Source of the DNA: Ruminococcaceae bacterium UBA2719
GTDB lineage: Bacteria; Bacillota; Clostridia; Oscillospirales; Acutalibacteraceae
Length of the DNA: 39,605 bases
Assembly (NCBI GenBank): GCA_002353935.1
Contig: DEKP01000037.1
Coordinates: forward strand, 1-39,605
Reading direction: 5' to 3'
Below are positions 7,031 through 16,730 of the stretch, piece after piece. Numbering within the stretch: the first letter of the stretch is position 1; the number at the start of each line of letters is the position of its first letter. Under the pieces are notes generated by a model. It had not been told where the DNA came from. It did not search any database and saw nothing but the letters and a program-made list of their open reading frames with translations. Position numbers and translations under genes: made by a program.

Positions 7031-9379
7031 ATGAACAGGCATTTTAAATCTCTTGAACTTGACAAAGTTTTAATCCTGCTGTCAAAAGAAACAGCTTTAC
7101 AAGAAGCGGCTCAAAAGGCTTTAAATCTTGAGCCTCAAACAGATATATCTAAGGTAGAAAAACTGATAAACGAAACCTCTGACGCTCATATGCTTATCGG
7201 CCGCTTTGGCGCACCGTCTTTCGGCGGAGTTTCAAACGTCACAAACGCACTTAGAAGAGCCGACGCCGGCGGTTGTCTTAACAACAGCGAGCTTTTAAGC
7301 ATAGCGGCTGTACTCAATGTTATAAAGGGAGTAAAAGACTGGCGAAAAAAAAGCGCTTCGGTAGAAAGCTCTCTCGACAGATTTTTTTCCTCGCTGTATA
7401 TCAACCCTAATTTACACGATAAAATAATCGACTGCATAATAAGCGAGGACGAGCTCTCGGATAACGCCTCCCCCGCTCTTTTTGACATAAGAAGAAAAGA
7501 ACGGGTAATGTCGTCAAAGGCCAGAGAAATTCTCGACAAAATAGTCCGCTCCTCTACATATCAAAAATATCTTCAGGATGCAATTGTAACGCAACGTGAC
7601 GGAAGATTTGTTGTTCCGGTAAAAAGCGAATGCCGATCACAGATAGCAGGCCTTGTGCATGACACTTCGTCATCTGGTTCTACAGTATTTATAGAACCTA
7701 TGGGCGTAGTAAAAGCCAATAATGATATAAAAGTTTTAAAAGGAAAAGAAGAAGCTGAGATAGAACGCATTTTGTTTGAGCTTTCATCCATGTGCGCATC
7801 TTGCGCCGATGAAATTATAAACAGCTACAACTGCCTTGTAGAGTTAAATCTGATTTTTGCCAAAGCTCACCTTGCCTACAAAATGAAAGCCGCTTTGCCT
7901 AAAATTAACAATAAGGGTATTATCGATTTAAAGGCCGCACGCCACCCTCTTATAGATCCAAAACAAGTGGTACCTACTGATGTTAATCTAGGTAAAAATT
8001 TTGATACTCTTGTAATAACCGGACCTAACACCGGAGGCAAAACCGTTACGCTGAAAACTATAGGTCTTTTAACTCTGATGACAATGTGCGGACTTATGAT
8101 TCCTGCCTGTGAATCTTCTGAAATCTCTATATTCAACCGTATTTTGGTTGATATAGGCGACGAGCAAAGTATCGAGCAATCGCTGTCAACCTTTTCTGCT
8201 CACATTACAAATATTATTCAAATATTAAAACTCACAAATTCCTCTACTCTGGCTTTGATAGATGAGCTAGGAGCAGGCACCGATCCGGTAGAAGGCGCGG
8301 CTCTTGCGGTAGCTATTCTTGAAGATCTAAGACAAAAAGGCGCAAAAATCGCTGCTACCACCCACTATGCAGAATTAAAAGAATATGCGCTCAAAACTGC
8401 AGGAGTAGAAAACGGCTGCTGCGAGTTTGACGTAAAAACGCTTCGCCCTACTTACAAGTTATTAATCGGAGTTCCCGGAAAAAGTAACGCATTTGCGATA
8501 TCTTTGCGCCTTGGAATGAATGAAAGTATCGTAAACAGAGCAAAGGAGCTGGTTTCCTCCGAAAGCAGGCAATTTGAAAACGTTGTAGAAAATTTGGAAA
8601 TCAGCCGTCAAAATCTTGACGAAGAGCTAAAGAAAGCTAAAGCCTTAACGATAGATATTCAAAACAAGAAAAAGCAGGCAGAAGAAGAGCTTGAAAAAGC
8701 AAGGATTGCAGCTGCAAAAGAGATAGAATCAGCTCAAAAACAAGCGCAGCTTTTAACAACCAAAACACTGGCTCAGGCCGACGCCATTATAAGCGAGCTT
8801 GAAAAAGCTCAAAAGCAGCAAAAAATGAGCGCAGAAGACAAGGCAAAATTCAGAAAAGATATTAAGTCATTGGAAGAAGCCGCCGATCCTATCAGCAAAA
8901 AAGAAGCCTCCTCCTATACCCTGCCCCGCCCACTTAAAGTTGGAGATAATGTTTTGATTTTTGATATTGATAAAAAAGCTCAGGTGCTTGAAAAGCCCGA
9001 AAACAACACAGTTCTTGTTCAGGCAGGAATAATCAAAACCCGAGTTCCAATCTCAAATCTTCGTCTGCTTGAGCAAAAAAATATAACCACTTCAAAGCGA
9101 AGAGAACGCACCGTTACAAAGGATATTTCGTCAATCTCAAAAAACGAGATTGACGTTCGCGGCGAAACAGCTATCGACGCCATTATGATAGTTGACAGCG
9201 CGATAGACACTTGCGTATTAACAAACACTCATATTCTTACCGTTATCCACGGAAAAGGCACGGGAGTTCTGCGTAATGAAATCCAAAAGCACCTAAAAAA
9301 ACACAAATCTGTAAAATCATTCAGATTGGGTACTTTTGGCGAAGGTGATAGCGGAGTTACAATCATAGAAATAAAATAA
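7031..9379 (+). CDS. mutS2: Endonuclease MutS2 (RqcU)
   Basis: This 782-residue protein has the MutS2 order: a lever/clamp region, an ABC-type ATPase with Walker A GPNTGGKT (331-338) and Walker B LALIDELGAG (D411/E412), a long charged coiled coil (about 520-630), a KOW-like segment, and a C-terminal Smr domain with IDVRGE and HGKGTGVLR (about 706-782). In Bacillus MutS2 binds collided ribosomes and feeds ribosome quality control; other family members are linked to recombination suppression. It starts 1 nt after recO. RqcH, which acts downstream on split 50S subunits, is encoded about 3 kb away on the other strand. Confidence 0.95.
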   Translation: MNRHFKSLELDKVLILLSKETALQEAAQKALNLEPQTDISKVEKLINETSDAHMLIGRFGAPSFGGVSNVTNALRRADAGGCLNNSELLSIAAVLNVIKGVKDWRKKSASVESSLDRFFSSLYINPNLHDKIIDCIISEDELSDNASPALFDIRRKERVMSSKAREILDKIVRSSTYQKYLQDAIVTQRDGRFVVPVKSECRSQIAGLVHDTSSSGSTVFIEPMGVVKANNDIKVLKGKEEAEIERILFELSSMCASCADEIINSYNCLVELNLIFAKAHLAYKMKAALPKINNKGIIDLKAARHPLIDPKQVVPTDVNLGKNFDTLVITGPNTGGKTVTLKTIGLLTLMTMCGLMIPACESSEISIFNRILVDIGDEQSIEQSLSTFSAHITNIIQILKLTNSSTLALIDELGAGTDPVEGAALAVAILEDLRQKGAKIAATTHYAELKEYALKTAGVENGCCEFDVKTLRPTYKLLIGVPGKSNAFAISLRLGMNESIVNRAKELVSSESRQFENVVENLEISRQNLDEELKKAKALTIDIQNKKKQAEEELEKARIAAAKEIESAQKQAQLLTTKTLAQADAIISELEKAQKQQKMSAEDKAKFRKDIKSLEEAADPISKKEASSYTLPRPLKVGDNVLIFDIDKKAQVLEKPENNTVLVQAGIIKTRVPISNLRLLEQKNITTSKRRERTVTKDISSISKNEIDVRGETAIDAIMIVDSAIDTCVLTNTHILTVIHGKGTGVLRNEIQKHLKKHKSVKSFRLGTFGEGDSGVTIIEIK

Positions 9380-9392
9380 TTTTAAAAAACAT

Positions 9393-9432
9393 ATAGCTAA
9401 ATCCGACCTCTAAAAAGGTCGGATTTAGCTAT
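9393..9432. terminator. Bidirectional terminator between mutS2 and the SleB-like gene
   Basis: A perfect 17-bp stem (9393-9409 with 9416-9432) surrounds a 6-nt loop between two convergent genes. On the minus strand a run of six T follows closely. On the plus strand the downstream bases are only A/T-rich. Confidence 0.9.
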
Positions 9433-9445
9433 TATAAAAAATATT

Positions 9446-10210
9446 TTAATAACCCCATCTGTCAAAAAAGCGGACTTCTCCATATGTCAAAATTAAATTT
9501 TGACTTTCGTGAAAAGCACTTTGTACCAGATTCGGGTTATACATGTACATTATTCTATGCTGAACCGCATCATGATTTTGATCAAAAATATAATTTACCG
9601 CATCAATACAATCTTGTGAAGGCTCAATGCTGGTGCTCCCTGTGTAGTGACAATTTTTAATCACAGATGCAACCGTAGGATATCCGTCAAAACACATAGC
9701 GTCTTTAACCGCCTGGGCTATAAGCGAAGCTCCGATAAAACCTCCGGAGCCATATTCTCCCATACATAAACGTTCAAGAAGATCTCTGTCTTCGTCAGTA
9801 AGCGTTACTTGAGCACATTCATAAGTATAATCTGGATTATCAATAGCAACTATGTATCCCAAAGCCCATTGAGCATTATAATCCGCAGGATACTCCGGCG
9901 GAATTTCTGTAGCAAAAACAATGCTGTTTTCTTGCGTCTCTTCTTCAGTTTGCTCCTCTGTTTTTTTCTCTTTTGTTGTATTTTCTTTCGTTTCCTCTTT
10001 TGTTTCTTCTTCCGTTACTTCTGTCATTTGCGTTGGCTGTGATGTTGGAAGAAACGACGGATTAATATTATAATTTTCCGGTTTTTCTTCCCGACTTTTA
10101 GATGACATATTTAACACTACAACCTGTGCTGTTATAAGTCCTACCATTATAATTATCAGTACAATCAAAAATGCTTTCTTTTTTCCTTTAATTAACTTTT
10201 TATTCAACAA
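9446..10210 (-). CDS. Membrane-anchored cell wall hydrolase, SleB-like
   Basis: This 254-residue protein has an N-terminal cytoplasmic KKKLIKGKKK-type basic stretch and one membrane segment (about 13-34). A low-complexity Thr/Glu-rich linker follows (about 60-95), then a Hydrolase_2/SleB-like domain (about 138-254). The core LERLCMGEYGSGG (candidate catalytic Glu152) and LIAQAVKDAM resemble spore cortex-lytic and related lytic transglycosylases. The start is TTG at 10210 with AAAGGTG upstream; an adjacent TTG codon is an alternative. It is alone on its transcript. A germination or wall-turnover role is inferred; the domain match is moderate. Confidence 0.75.
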   Translation of the reverse strand: MLNKKLIKGKKKAFLIVLIIIMVGLITAQVVVLNMSSKSREEKPENYNINPSFLPTSQPTQMTEVTEEETKEETKENTTKEKKTEEQTEEETQENSIVFATEIPPEYPADYNAQWALGYIVAIDNPDYTYECAQVTLTDEDRDLLERLCMGEYGSGGFIGASLIAQAVKDAMCFDGYPTVASVIKNCHYTGSTSIEPSQDCIDAVNYIFDQNHDAVQHRIMYMYNPNLVQSAFHESQNLILTYGEVRFFDRWGY

Positions 10211-10315
10211 AACACACCTTTATATTATTTTAAATCTCTTAAAGCATACAGAAAATATAACTCAAAATTTCTTAATCAACTAAATTCACAAACCAAAACT
10301 TAAAAGCAATAACTA

Positions 10316-11965
10316 TCAATCCTTAACTGTAGATTGCAATTGTTTATTCTTTTCCGGGATTGAAAATGCTACGTTGATACTGTGATCTCCGACCCTTTCG
10401 ATATCGACAAGCATATTTAAAAATACTGTTCCGGACTCTCCGTTGCAGGTTCCGTTATTCATACGCTTTATATGCGATATCTTATATGCATCTTTACAGT
10501 CATCTATGTCATCCTCAACCTTGATGATTTCTTCAATTTGCATAGGAGAAGCAGTCTGTGAGTTAAACATATTAAAGCTTAGCTCAATCAGCCTTTGACA
10601 TTTATCACATATGTCGTGCATATCCCTAGTCGCCTGATCCGAAAACTTCAGGTTATCTTCTATAACCGTTCTTGCAAACTCTGCGATATTCTCAGCGTGA
10701 TCACCAATTCTCTCCAAATCCTGAATAGCCGAATACATAGCCGCAACAACCTGTCGGTCATGGTCCTCTATATCAAGACCGTTGATTTTGACTATATAAT
10801 CTGTTATAGCCTTAACCAAATAATCTATTACCTTTTCGCGCTCTAAAACCTTGTCGATAGATTCCTTGTCCCTGTCAAAAAAGGCAATCAATGAACGGTT
10901 AAAGTTCTTTTTTACAAGATTAGACAGCCTCTCGACCTCTTTTTCTACCTGCAATACAGCCATAGGCGGAGTTTTTAAGATACGGTTGTCGATAAACTCA
11001 GGCGACATCTTGTCCTTTTCAGGATCCTCTTTATAGGGCAGGATCTTTTGAGACAGCTTAACCATAAAGCCTGAAAATGGCATCAATACCACCATATTTA
11101 CTACGTTAAACCAAATATGAGACGCCGAAATTTGTGCACTGACGTTGCCTGAAAACATGTTTTCAATAACATTTGACACAGGTAAAATCATAGTAAGCGG
11201 AACCAACAGTACGGCACCGAAAAGGGTAATAATAAAATTCAAAATTGCAACCTGTTTAGCGTTTCTTTTAGCGCCAACTGCAGACAAAAACGCCGGCATA
11301 CAAGCTCCGATATTCATACCGTAGACAATAAAAATCGCCTGATGAACATCTATAGCTCCCGCTGCACCCAACGCCATCAAAATACCAACCGATGCAGACG
11401 AGCTCTGAATAATTGCGGTTATAACCGTGCCGAATAAAAGTCCCAGCCAAGGCGAGTTAATACTAGTTAAAATATTGTCAATAAGTCCATGTTGGTTTAA
11501 CTCTTTGAGTCCGCCCGACATAACGGTCATCCCATAAAAAAGTATACCGAAGCCCGCTAAAATCTGACCGTAATACTTATAATTATTTTTCTTAGAGAAC
11601 ATTATAACAATAACGCCTAAGAAAATAAACAGAGGAACAATCGATCCCATATCAAACGACAGCAAAACGCTTGTCATACAGGTACCTATTTTACTGCCGA
11701 ATAAAATACCGACCGTTTGACCAAGCTCCATAAGTCCTGCGTTTGTAAATCCGACCACCATAGCCGCTGTTGCCGACGAACTTTGTATAATTGCAGTAAC
11801 TACAAGTCCGACAAGCATCCCAAGATATTTATTGCTGGTAATCTTTTCGAGCATATGTCTTAGCTTTGAACCGGCGGCAAGCTCTAAGCCCTCGCCCATG
11901 TATTTCATTCCTAAGAAAAACAAACCGAGTCCGCCAAGAACCGCAAACAGACTGTAAATATTCAT
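10316..11965 (-). CDS. Na+/phosphate cotransporter with C-terminal PhoU domain
   Basis: This 549-residue membrane transporter belongs to the Na/Pi cotransporter II (NptA/YjbB-like) family. It has the two inverted QSSSA signatures: QSSSAT at residues 61-66 and QSSSAS near 186. These mark the repeated substrate-binding halves, with about eight to nine membrane segments in residues 1-310. Residues about 340-540 form a PhoU-like helical domain (repeats with ERIGDHAENI and ERVGDHSINV), thought to sense or gate phosphate flux. The ATG at 11965 is preceded by GGGATGAG at a somewhat long spacing. It is apparently monocistronic. Confidence 0.92.
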   Translation of the reverse strand: MNIYSLFAVLGGLGLFFLGMKYMGEGLELAAGSKLRHMLEKITSNKYLGMLVGLVVTAIIQSSSATAAMVVGFTNAGLMELGQTVGILFGSKIGTCMTSVLLSFDMGSIVPLFIFLGVIVIMFSKKNNYKYYGQILAGFGILFYGMTVMSGGLKELNQHGLIDNILTSINSPWLGLLFGTVITAIIQSSSASVGILMALGAAGAIDVHQAIFIVYGMNIGACMPAFLSAVGAKRNAKQVAILNFIITLFGAVLLVPLTMILPVSNVIENMFSGNVSAQISASHIWFNVVNMVVLMPFSGFMVKLSQKILPYKEDPEKDKMSPEFIDNRILKTPPMAVLQVEKEVERLSNLVKKNFNRSLIAFFDRDKESIDKVLEREKVIDYLVKAITDYIVKINGLDIEDHDRQVVAAMYSAIQDLERIGDHAENIAEFARTVIEDNLKFSDQATRDMHDICDKCQRLIELSFNMFNSQTASPMQIEEIIKVEDDIDDCKDAYKISHIKRMNNGTCNGESGTVFLNMLVDIERVGDHSINVAFSIPEKNKQLQSTVKD

Positions 11966-12121
11966 ACCAAACTCATCCCTTAAACAAGTATTGCATATTT
12001 TTTGAACATTAAAAAGTAGTGATTGACTAAATCAACATTAATTTAGTGTTATGATTAATCCAAACTACCCTATATTAATAATAGCCTATTAATCATATAA
12101 TGAATTTCTTTCAAAGAAAAA

Positions 12122-12165
12122 AGCACAAAATCGTCGAAGTGTACAATTAATAACCATTTTGTGCT
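12122..12165 (-). terminator. Terminator of rqcH
   Basis: On the minus strand AGCACAAAAT pairs perfectly with ATTTTGTGCT over 10 bp (24-nt loop). A run of T (TTTTTT) follows directly. It lies about 55 nt after the rqcH stop. Confidence 0.8.
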
Positions 12166-12220
12166 CATTTATATTTATATTTTATAAAGTCATAAAGTTG
12201 AATAGTATAATTTTATCATA

Positions 12221-13942
12221 TTACCTAGCGTCATGTCCTGAGTCCAAAGGCTTTGGCGTTACATAAACGGTTTTGTAGTTTACATATATAACCTTTCCCG
12301 GTTTTGAATTTTGAGGTTTTGATACATACTTAACATAGGTATAATCGACCGGTACGTTAGATGAATTTTTTGCCTTGCTGTGATATGCTGCTACACGCGC
12401 CGCTTCTACAATAGCTTTTTCTGAAAGCTCTTTATTATCAGTCTGAACTATCGTATGAGAACCGGGAATATCCTTTGTATGAAACCACATATCGTTTTTT
12501 TTAGCGGTTTTAAGAGTTAAAGCGTCATTTTGTCTGTTATTTCTGCCGACAAAAATCTTAAAACCGTCACTCGTAGTATATTCAAACGGCGGCAAACTTA
12601 TACTTTTTTGCTTTAGACCCCTTTGCGCCTTAATATAGCCCTGATCTAAAAGCTCCTGTCTGATAGCCAAAAGCTCTTTTTCATACTCCGCACGTGAAAG
12701 TAAATCCAATTCGCTCTCTAAGTATACAAGCTCTTCATTTGCTTTCTTTAGCTGATCTGTCAACATTTGTTCCCTAACTTTAGCCTTATTATACTGCTTG
12801 TAAAAACGCTGTGCGTTTTGAGCCGGAGTTATAGCAGGATTAAGCTCTATAGTTATTTTCTCGCCTTTATCTGAATAAAAATTTTCAACTGTAATGGATT
12901 TTGCTCCCTTAGCAATTTTATACAAATTTGCCTGTAACAAATCTCCTTTTTGACGAAGCAGCTCTCTGTCAGCGCTTTTTTTAAGCTCTGCCGACTGAAT
13001 GTTGATTTTTCTTGAAACTCTCTCTATAAGATTATTAAGTAATTTACTGAGATCCTGTGTCTTTGCCCTCATTCTGATATTTTTGTCTCGCTGGATATAA
13101 AAATCATCGAGAAGCTCGGAAAAAGTATCATAGAGCTTCATCTTTACCTTGTCTCCGTATTGAGCAACAGGTATAAAAGAAACATCAAAAGGTGTGTTAT
13201 CCTCTTCTTTTATAAGCGACACAGGGTAAGCTTTTCCGCTTTGAACAAGAGATTTTAAACTTTCTATATTATCTTTCAGCGTTGAAAACGAATCAGCGCT
13301 TTTTTCTGAGTTAAATAAAATCTCTCTGGCTATCACAGGAGAAATACCCTCAACCGTGTTCAAAATACTTTTATATGTTATCCCGTTTTCATATATTTTA
13401 TCGCAGATCTCCTGAACTGAAAAATCCGTTATGCTCATTTTCCCTTGACTTTGCGGATAAGTATACTTCATCTTTGGCAGAATTACCCTATCACTCGCTT
13501 GGGTCAAATCAATATGTTTTGTAGCTTCAATAACATTATCATCTTTGTCGAGCAAAAGCATATTTGAATACTTTCCCATAAATTCTACTATGAGAGATAT
13601 TTTTTCTCTATCGCCTATTTCATTCACACCAATAAATTCAAAGCGCAGTATACGCTCAAACTGCGGCTGTATAATATCTGTAAGCTTAGCTCCGTTGAGC
13701 TTTTTTCTCAGTAGCATGCAAAGCATCGGCGGAGTCAGAGGGTTTTCAAAATTTGCGTTTGTAAGGTGAACTCTTTTGGTATCGCCTAAACGGATAAGCA
13801 ATTTTTTATTGCCCTGTTGCGTACGAAAAGAAATCACAAATTCATCGCGGCTGAGCTGATTTATCTGTGACACTCTTGCATTGTTTAAAACTTCAAAAAG
13901 TTCTTTTTTTATAAATGACATCATTATTCCGTCAAAAGCCAT
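12221..13942 (-). CDS. rqcH: Ribosome quality control protein RqcH (NFACT family)
   Basis: This 573-residue protein is the bacterial Rqc2/NEMF homologue, formerly called fibronectin-binding protein A. It binds obstructed 50S subunits and recruits tRNA-Ala to add C-terminal alanine tails. The start MAFDGIMMSFIKKEL and NPLTPPMLCMLLRKKL mark NFACT-N. Central helices and a coiled coil (about 370-430) follow, then NFACT-R with GRNNRQND, DMWFHTKDIPGSHTI and PGKVIYVNYKTVYV. The Asp-Arg pair needed for tailing in B. subtilis reads Glu96-Arg97 here (QFERILRF). GAGG stands 6 nt before the ATG. It is downstream of rlmH after a 107-nt gap. Confidence 0.95.
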   Translation of the reverse strand: MAFDGIMMSFIKKELFEVLNNARVSQINQLSRDEFVISFRTQQGNKKLLIRLGDTKRVHLTNANFENPLTPPMLCMLLRKKLNGAKLTDIIQPQFERILRFEFIGVNEIGDREKISLIVEFMGKYSNMLLLDKDDNVIEATKHIDLTQASDRVILPKMKYTYPQSQGKMSITDFSVQEICDKIYENGITYKSILNTVEGISPVIAREILFNSEKSADSFSTLKDNIESLKSLVQSGKAYPVSLIKEEDNTPFDVSFIPVAQYGDKVKMKLYDTFSELLDDFYIQRDKNIRMRAKTQDLSKLLNNLIERVSRKINIQSAELKKSADRELLRQKGDLLQANLYKIAKGAKSITVENFYSDKGEKITIELNPAITPAQNAQRFYKQYNKAKVREQMLTDQLKKANEELVYLESELDLLSRAEYEKELLAIRQELLDQGYIKAQRGLKQKSISLPPFEYTTSDGFKIFVGRNNRQNDALTLKTAKKNDMWFHTKDIPGSHTIVQTDNKELSEKAIVEAARVAAYHSKAKNSSNVPVDYTYVKYVSKPQNSKPGKVIYVNYKTVYVTPKPLDSGHDAR

Positions 13943-14049
13943 TTTGATCCTCGCTCTTTCTTTTTCAACTTATCATTGTTATTTTTGCCTAAGATAATAC
14001 CGCACAATTCTCGTTTTTACCTTAATTTATTTGTTTATATACCAACTTT

Positions 14050-14529
14050 TTACTTATGATATTTTGTGTTTTTTGAGATTTGAAACGCACGATAAATTTG
14101 TTCGGAAAGTATAACCCTACAAAGCTGGTGCGGAAATGTCATCAATCCCAAAGACAGCTTAAAATCCGATCTGACTTTTAGCTCGTTTGAAAGTCCGTAA
14201 GAACCTCCGATAATAAAATCGACAACAGAGTGATCAAACGAAACTTTCTCCAGTTTCTCGCTAAGCTTTTGAGAAGAAATATTTTTTCCCTCTATACACA
14301 TGGAAAAAACAAAGTCGCCTTTTGATATTTTATCGAGTATTCTGTTTGATTCAGCTTCAACCGCCTTTTTTATTTGCGTTTCTGACGGACTGTCCGGCAG
14401 GCGTTCTTCAGAGAGTTCAATAATATTAAATTTGCACACAGAAGTCAGACGCTTTGAATATTCTTCAATAGCGCTTTCAAGATATTTTTCCTTTAATTTT
14501 CCTATGCAAATTATATTTACGGTAAGCAT
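14050..14529 (-). CDS. rlmH: 23S rRNA pseudouridine(1915)-N3-methyltransferase RlmH
   Basis: RlmH is a small SPOUT methyltransferase that modifies helix 69 of 23S rRNA on assembled ribosomes. The 159 residues open with MLTVNIICIGKLKEKYL and carry the knotted SAM-binding core FIIGGSYGLSNEL. The C-terminus LMTFPHQLCRVILSEQIYRA is diagnostic. Length is typical. GAGGG lies about 7 nt before the ATG. It starts 10 nt after walJ ends, so both are in one operon. Confidence 0.97.
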   Translation of the reverse strand: MLTVNIICIGKLKEKYLESAIEEYSKRLTSVCKFNIIELSEERLPDSPSETQIKKAVEAESNRILDKISKGDFVFSMCIEGKNISSQKLSEKLEKVSFDHSVVDFIIGGSYGLSNELKVRSDFKLSLGLMTFPHQLCRVILSEQIYRAFQISKNTKYHK

Positions 14530-14539
14530 GATATATCCC

Positions 14540-15328
14540 TCAAAAAATAACAGATTTTTTGTTAGTCTCTATCGCAGCTACATCCAATGTGAAATCTATA
14601 TCCCTTTTCATATTTGAATTCAAAAGGGATTTAAGCGCCTCGTCCATAGCGATTTTAGCCGTGTTATTCTCCCCGCTCAAATGAGCAAGAACCAATCTGT
14701 TTGCGCCGTTTTGTACAAACCTGGGCAACATTTTTGAACAGTCTAAGTTTGAAAGGTGGCCTGTCATTGATAATATTCGCTTTTTAAGTATGTACGGATA
14801 GCTGCCGGATTTTAACATCTCAATATCATGATTAGACTCAATCACCGCGCAGTTAGAACTGCTTATCGCATCAATTGCGCTTTGTGTCAAAAATCCCGTA
14901 TCAGTAACAATCGCGCATTTTCTGTCATCAGGCGTAGTAATTAAAAAGCCGCAGCTTTCTCTTGCGTCGTGGGATGTATCTACACGCTCAACTTTAAAAT
15001 CATCAGTTTCTATTTTATCTGTTATTTCCACACAATTTGTACTAGCAGATATCTTATCCTGTTCATACAAGGCTTCAAGCGTGCCCTTTGTTGCATAAAC
15101 AGTCAGATGATATCTTGAAGAAAGCACCTTAAGTGCGCCTACATGATCGCTGTGCTCATGCGTAATAAAAACGCTTCTGACCTTATTCATATTAAGATCA
15201 TTAATTAGAAGTGCATTTTCAATCTGTTTGCAGCTTCTGCCGGCGTCTATTAAAATTGCCGAGTTGTTGCCCTGAAGGTAATATGAATTACCTTTGCTTG
15301 ATGAAAAAAGCGGAACTAATTTTGCCAT
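14540..15328 (-). CDS. walJ: MBL-fold metallohydrolase, WalJ/YycJ family
   Basis: This 262-residue metallo-beta-lactamase fold protein has the metal-binding HEHSDH motif at residues 57-62. Further ligand regions are TDTGFL and IESNHDIEML, with a late His in LAHLSGENN. It resembles YycJ/WalJ, which in Firmicutes is often in the walRK locus and is linked to coordination of cell division with DNA replication or to nuclease activity. Here it is not beside walRK but pairs with rlmH, a common Firmicutes neighbour. GGGGAAATT precedes the ATG. The exact substrate is not known from sequence. Confidence 0.88.
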   Translation of the reverse strand: MAKLVPLFSSSKGNSYYLQGNNSAILIDAGRSCKQIENALLINDLNMNKVRSVFITHEHSDHVGALKVLSSRYHLTVYATKGTLEALYEQDKISASTNCVEITDKIETDDFKVERVDTSHDARESCGFLITTPDDRKCAIVTDTGFLTQSAIDAISSSNCAVIESNHDIEMLKSGSYPYILKKRILSMTGHLSNLDCSKMLPRFVQNGANRLVLAHLSGENNTAKIAMDEALKSLLNSNMKRDIDFTLDVAAIETNKKSVIF

Positions 15329-15408
15329 AATTTCCCCATATTCTTTATCAAAATTTATATCTGAATACCTTTGATTTATTAGTCTTTGGTTTTTATATAA
15401 ATAAATAA

Positions 15409-15427
15409 GGGGTACTCCGCGTACCCC
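15409..15427 (-). terminator. Terminator hairpin after murA
   Basis: GGGGTAC and GTACCCC form a perfect 7-bp stem with a 5-nt loop, 8 nt past the murA stop. On the minus strand an interrupted T-rich tract (TTATTTATTTAT) follows. Confidence 0.75.
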
Positions 15428-15434
15428 GTTTGTT

Positions 15435-16730
15435 TTATGCCGTTGTTAAAACTTCCTCGTTATCAGGAATGTAGATCTTTTCTATATCAGCGCCCAAAGC
15501 CTTGAATTTATTAACTACGTCGGAATATCCGCGCTCAATATAGTTTATATCGGAAATATAAGTAATACCGTCAGCAACTAGGGCAGCAATAATCATAGCT
15601 GCTCCGGCCCTTAAATCAGTTGCTCTGACAGGAGCCGCTGTAAGCTGTGTTCCACCTTCGATAATAGCCAGGCGACCTTCTACCGATATCGTTGCTCCCA
15701 TGCGTACCAGCTCGTTTACATACTGATAACGATTATCCCATACACTCTCGTTAACGATTGATGTCCCCTTTACCGTAGTCAAAGCTGCAACAAACTGAGG
15801 CTGACAGTCAGTCGGGAATCCCGGGTGAGGCATAGTCTTTATGTTAACTCTGCTAAGCGGACGTTTTGTAGCGTCAACTACTACAGCCTCGTCATATTCT
15901 TCTATATCAACGCCCATTTCTCTGAGCTTCGCTGTGATACTGTCTAAGTGTTTCGGAGTAATATTGCGAACGGTGATTTTCCCTCTTGTTGCCGCTGCAG
16001 CAGCCATATATGTGCCTGCTTCAATCTGATCTGGAATAATGGAATATGTCACTCCGTGTAAATATTCAACTCCACGGATTTTTATAACATCGGTACCGGC
16101 ACCCCTGATATTAGCTCCCATAGAATTCAAAAAGTTAGCGAGGTCAACTATATGCGGCTCTTTAGCTGCGTTTTCGATTATAGTCTGACCCTCAGCCTTT
16201 ACGGCTGCCAAAATAATATTCATAGTTGAACCTACGGAAACTGTATCAAAGTATATATGCGCTCCGTGAAAACTTCCCTTTGTTGTTGAATGAATTATAG
16301 CGCCGTTAATAAGCTCATTTTCAGCACCCATAAGAGCAAAACCGCGCAGGTGCTGATCTATCGGTCTTACACCGAAATTACATCCACCGGGCAAAGCAAC
16401 CTTTGCATTGTGAAATCTTCCGAGCAAAGCTCCCAAAAGATAGTAAGACGCACGCATGCCGCGAACATTGTCGCCTATAGCTTCATAAGTGTTGATCGGT
16501 CTTGGATCTATATCCAAAGTTGATTTGTTTACACGTTTAACTATGGCTCCCATTTCTTTTAATATGGTCGCAATAAGGGTAACGTCGCTGATATTAGGTA
16601 TATTTTCAATACGGCATGGTTCATCACATAAAACAACCGCAGGAATAATCGCAACCGCGGCATTTTTTGCGCCGCTCACGCTTACTTCCCCAAATAGCGG
16701 TTTACCGCCGTTAATAACAATTTTTTCCAA
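15435..16730 (-). CDS. murA: UDP-N-acetylglucosamine 1-carboxyvinyltransferase MurA
   Basis: MurA performs the first committed step of peptidoglycan synthesis, adding enolpyruvate from PEP to UDP-GlcNAc in the cytoplasm. The 431 residues show SGAKNAA (19-25, catalytic Lys22), VRGMRAS (about 89-95) and the active-site Cys117 in GGCNFGVRPIDQHLRGF. The cysteine is the residue modified by fosfomycin, so sensitivity is expected. The only in-frame start that fits is TTG at 16730, with GGAG 10 nt upstream. A promoter about 165 bp upstream implies a long leader. Confidence 0.96.
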   Translation of the reverse strand: MEKIVINGGKPLFGEVSVSGAKNAAVAIIPAVVLCDEPCRIENIPNISDVTLIATILKEMGAIVKRVNKSTLDIDPRPINTYEAIGDNVRGMRASYYLLGALLGRFHNAKVALPGGCNFGVRPIDQHLRGFALMGAENELINGAIIHSTTKGSFHGAHIYFDTVSVGSTMNIILAAVKAEGQTIIENAAKEPHIVDLANFLNSMGANIRGAGTDVIKIRGVEYLHGVTYSIIPDQIEAGTYMAAAAATRGKITVRNITPKHLDSITAKLREMGVDIEEYDEAVVVDATKRPLSRVNIKTMPHPGFPTDCQPQFVAALTTVKGTSIVNESVWDNRYQYVNELVRMGATISVEGRLAIIEGGTQLTAAPVRATDLRAGAAMIIAALVADGITYISDINYIERGYSDVVNKFKALGADIEKIYIPDNEEVLTTA

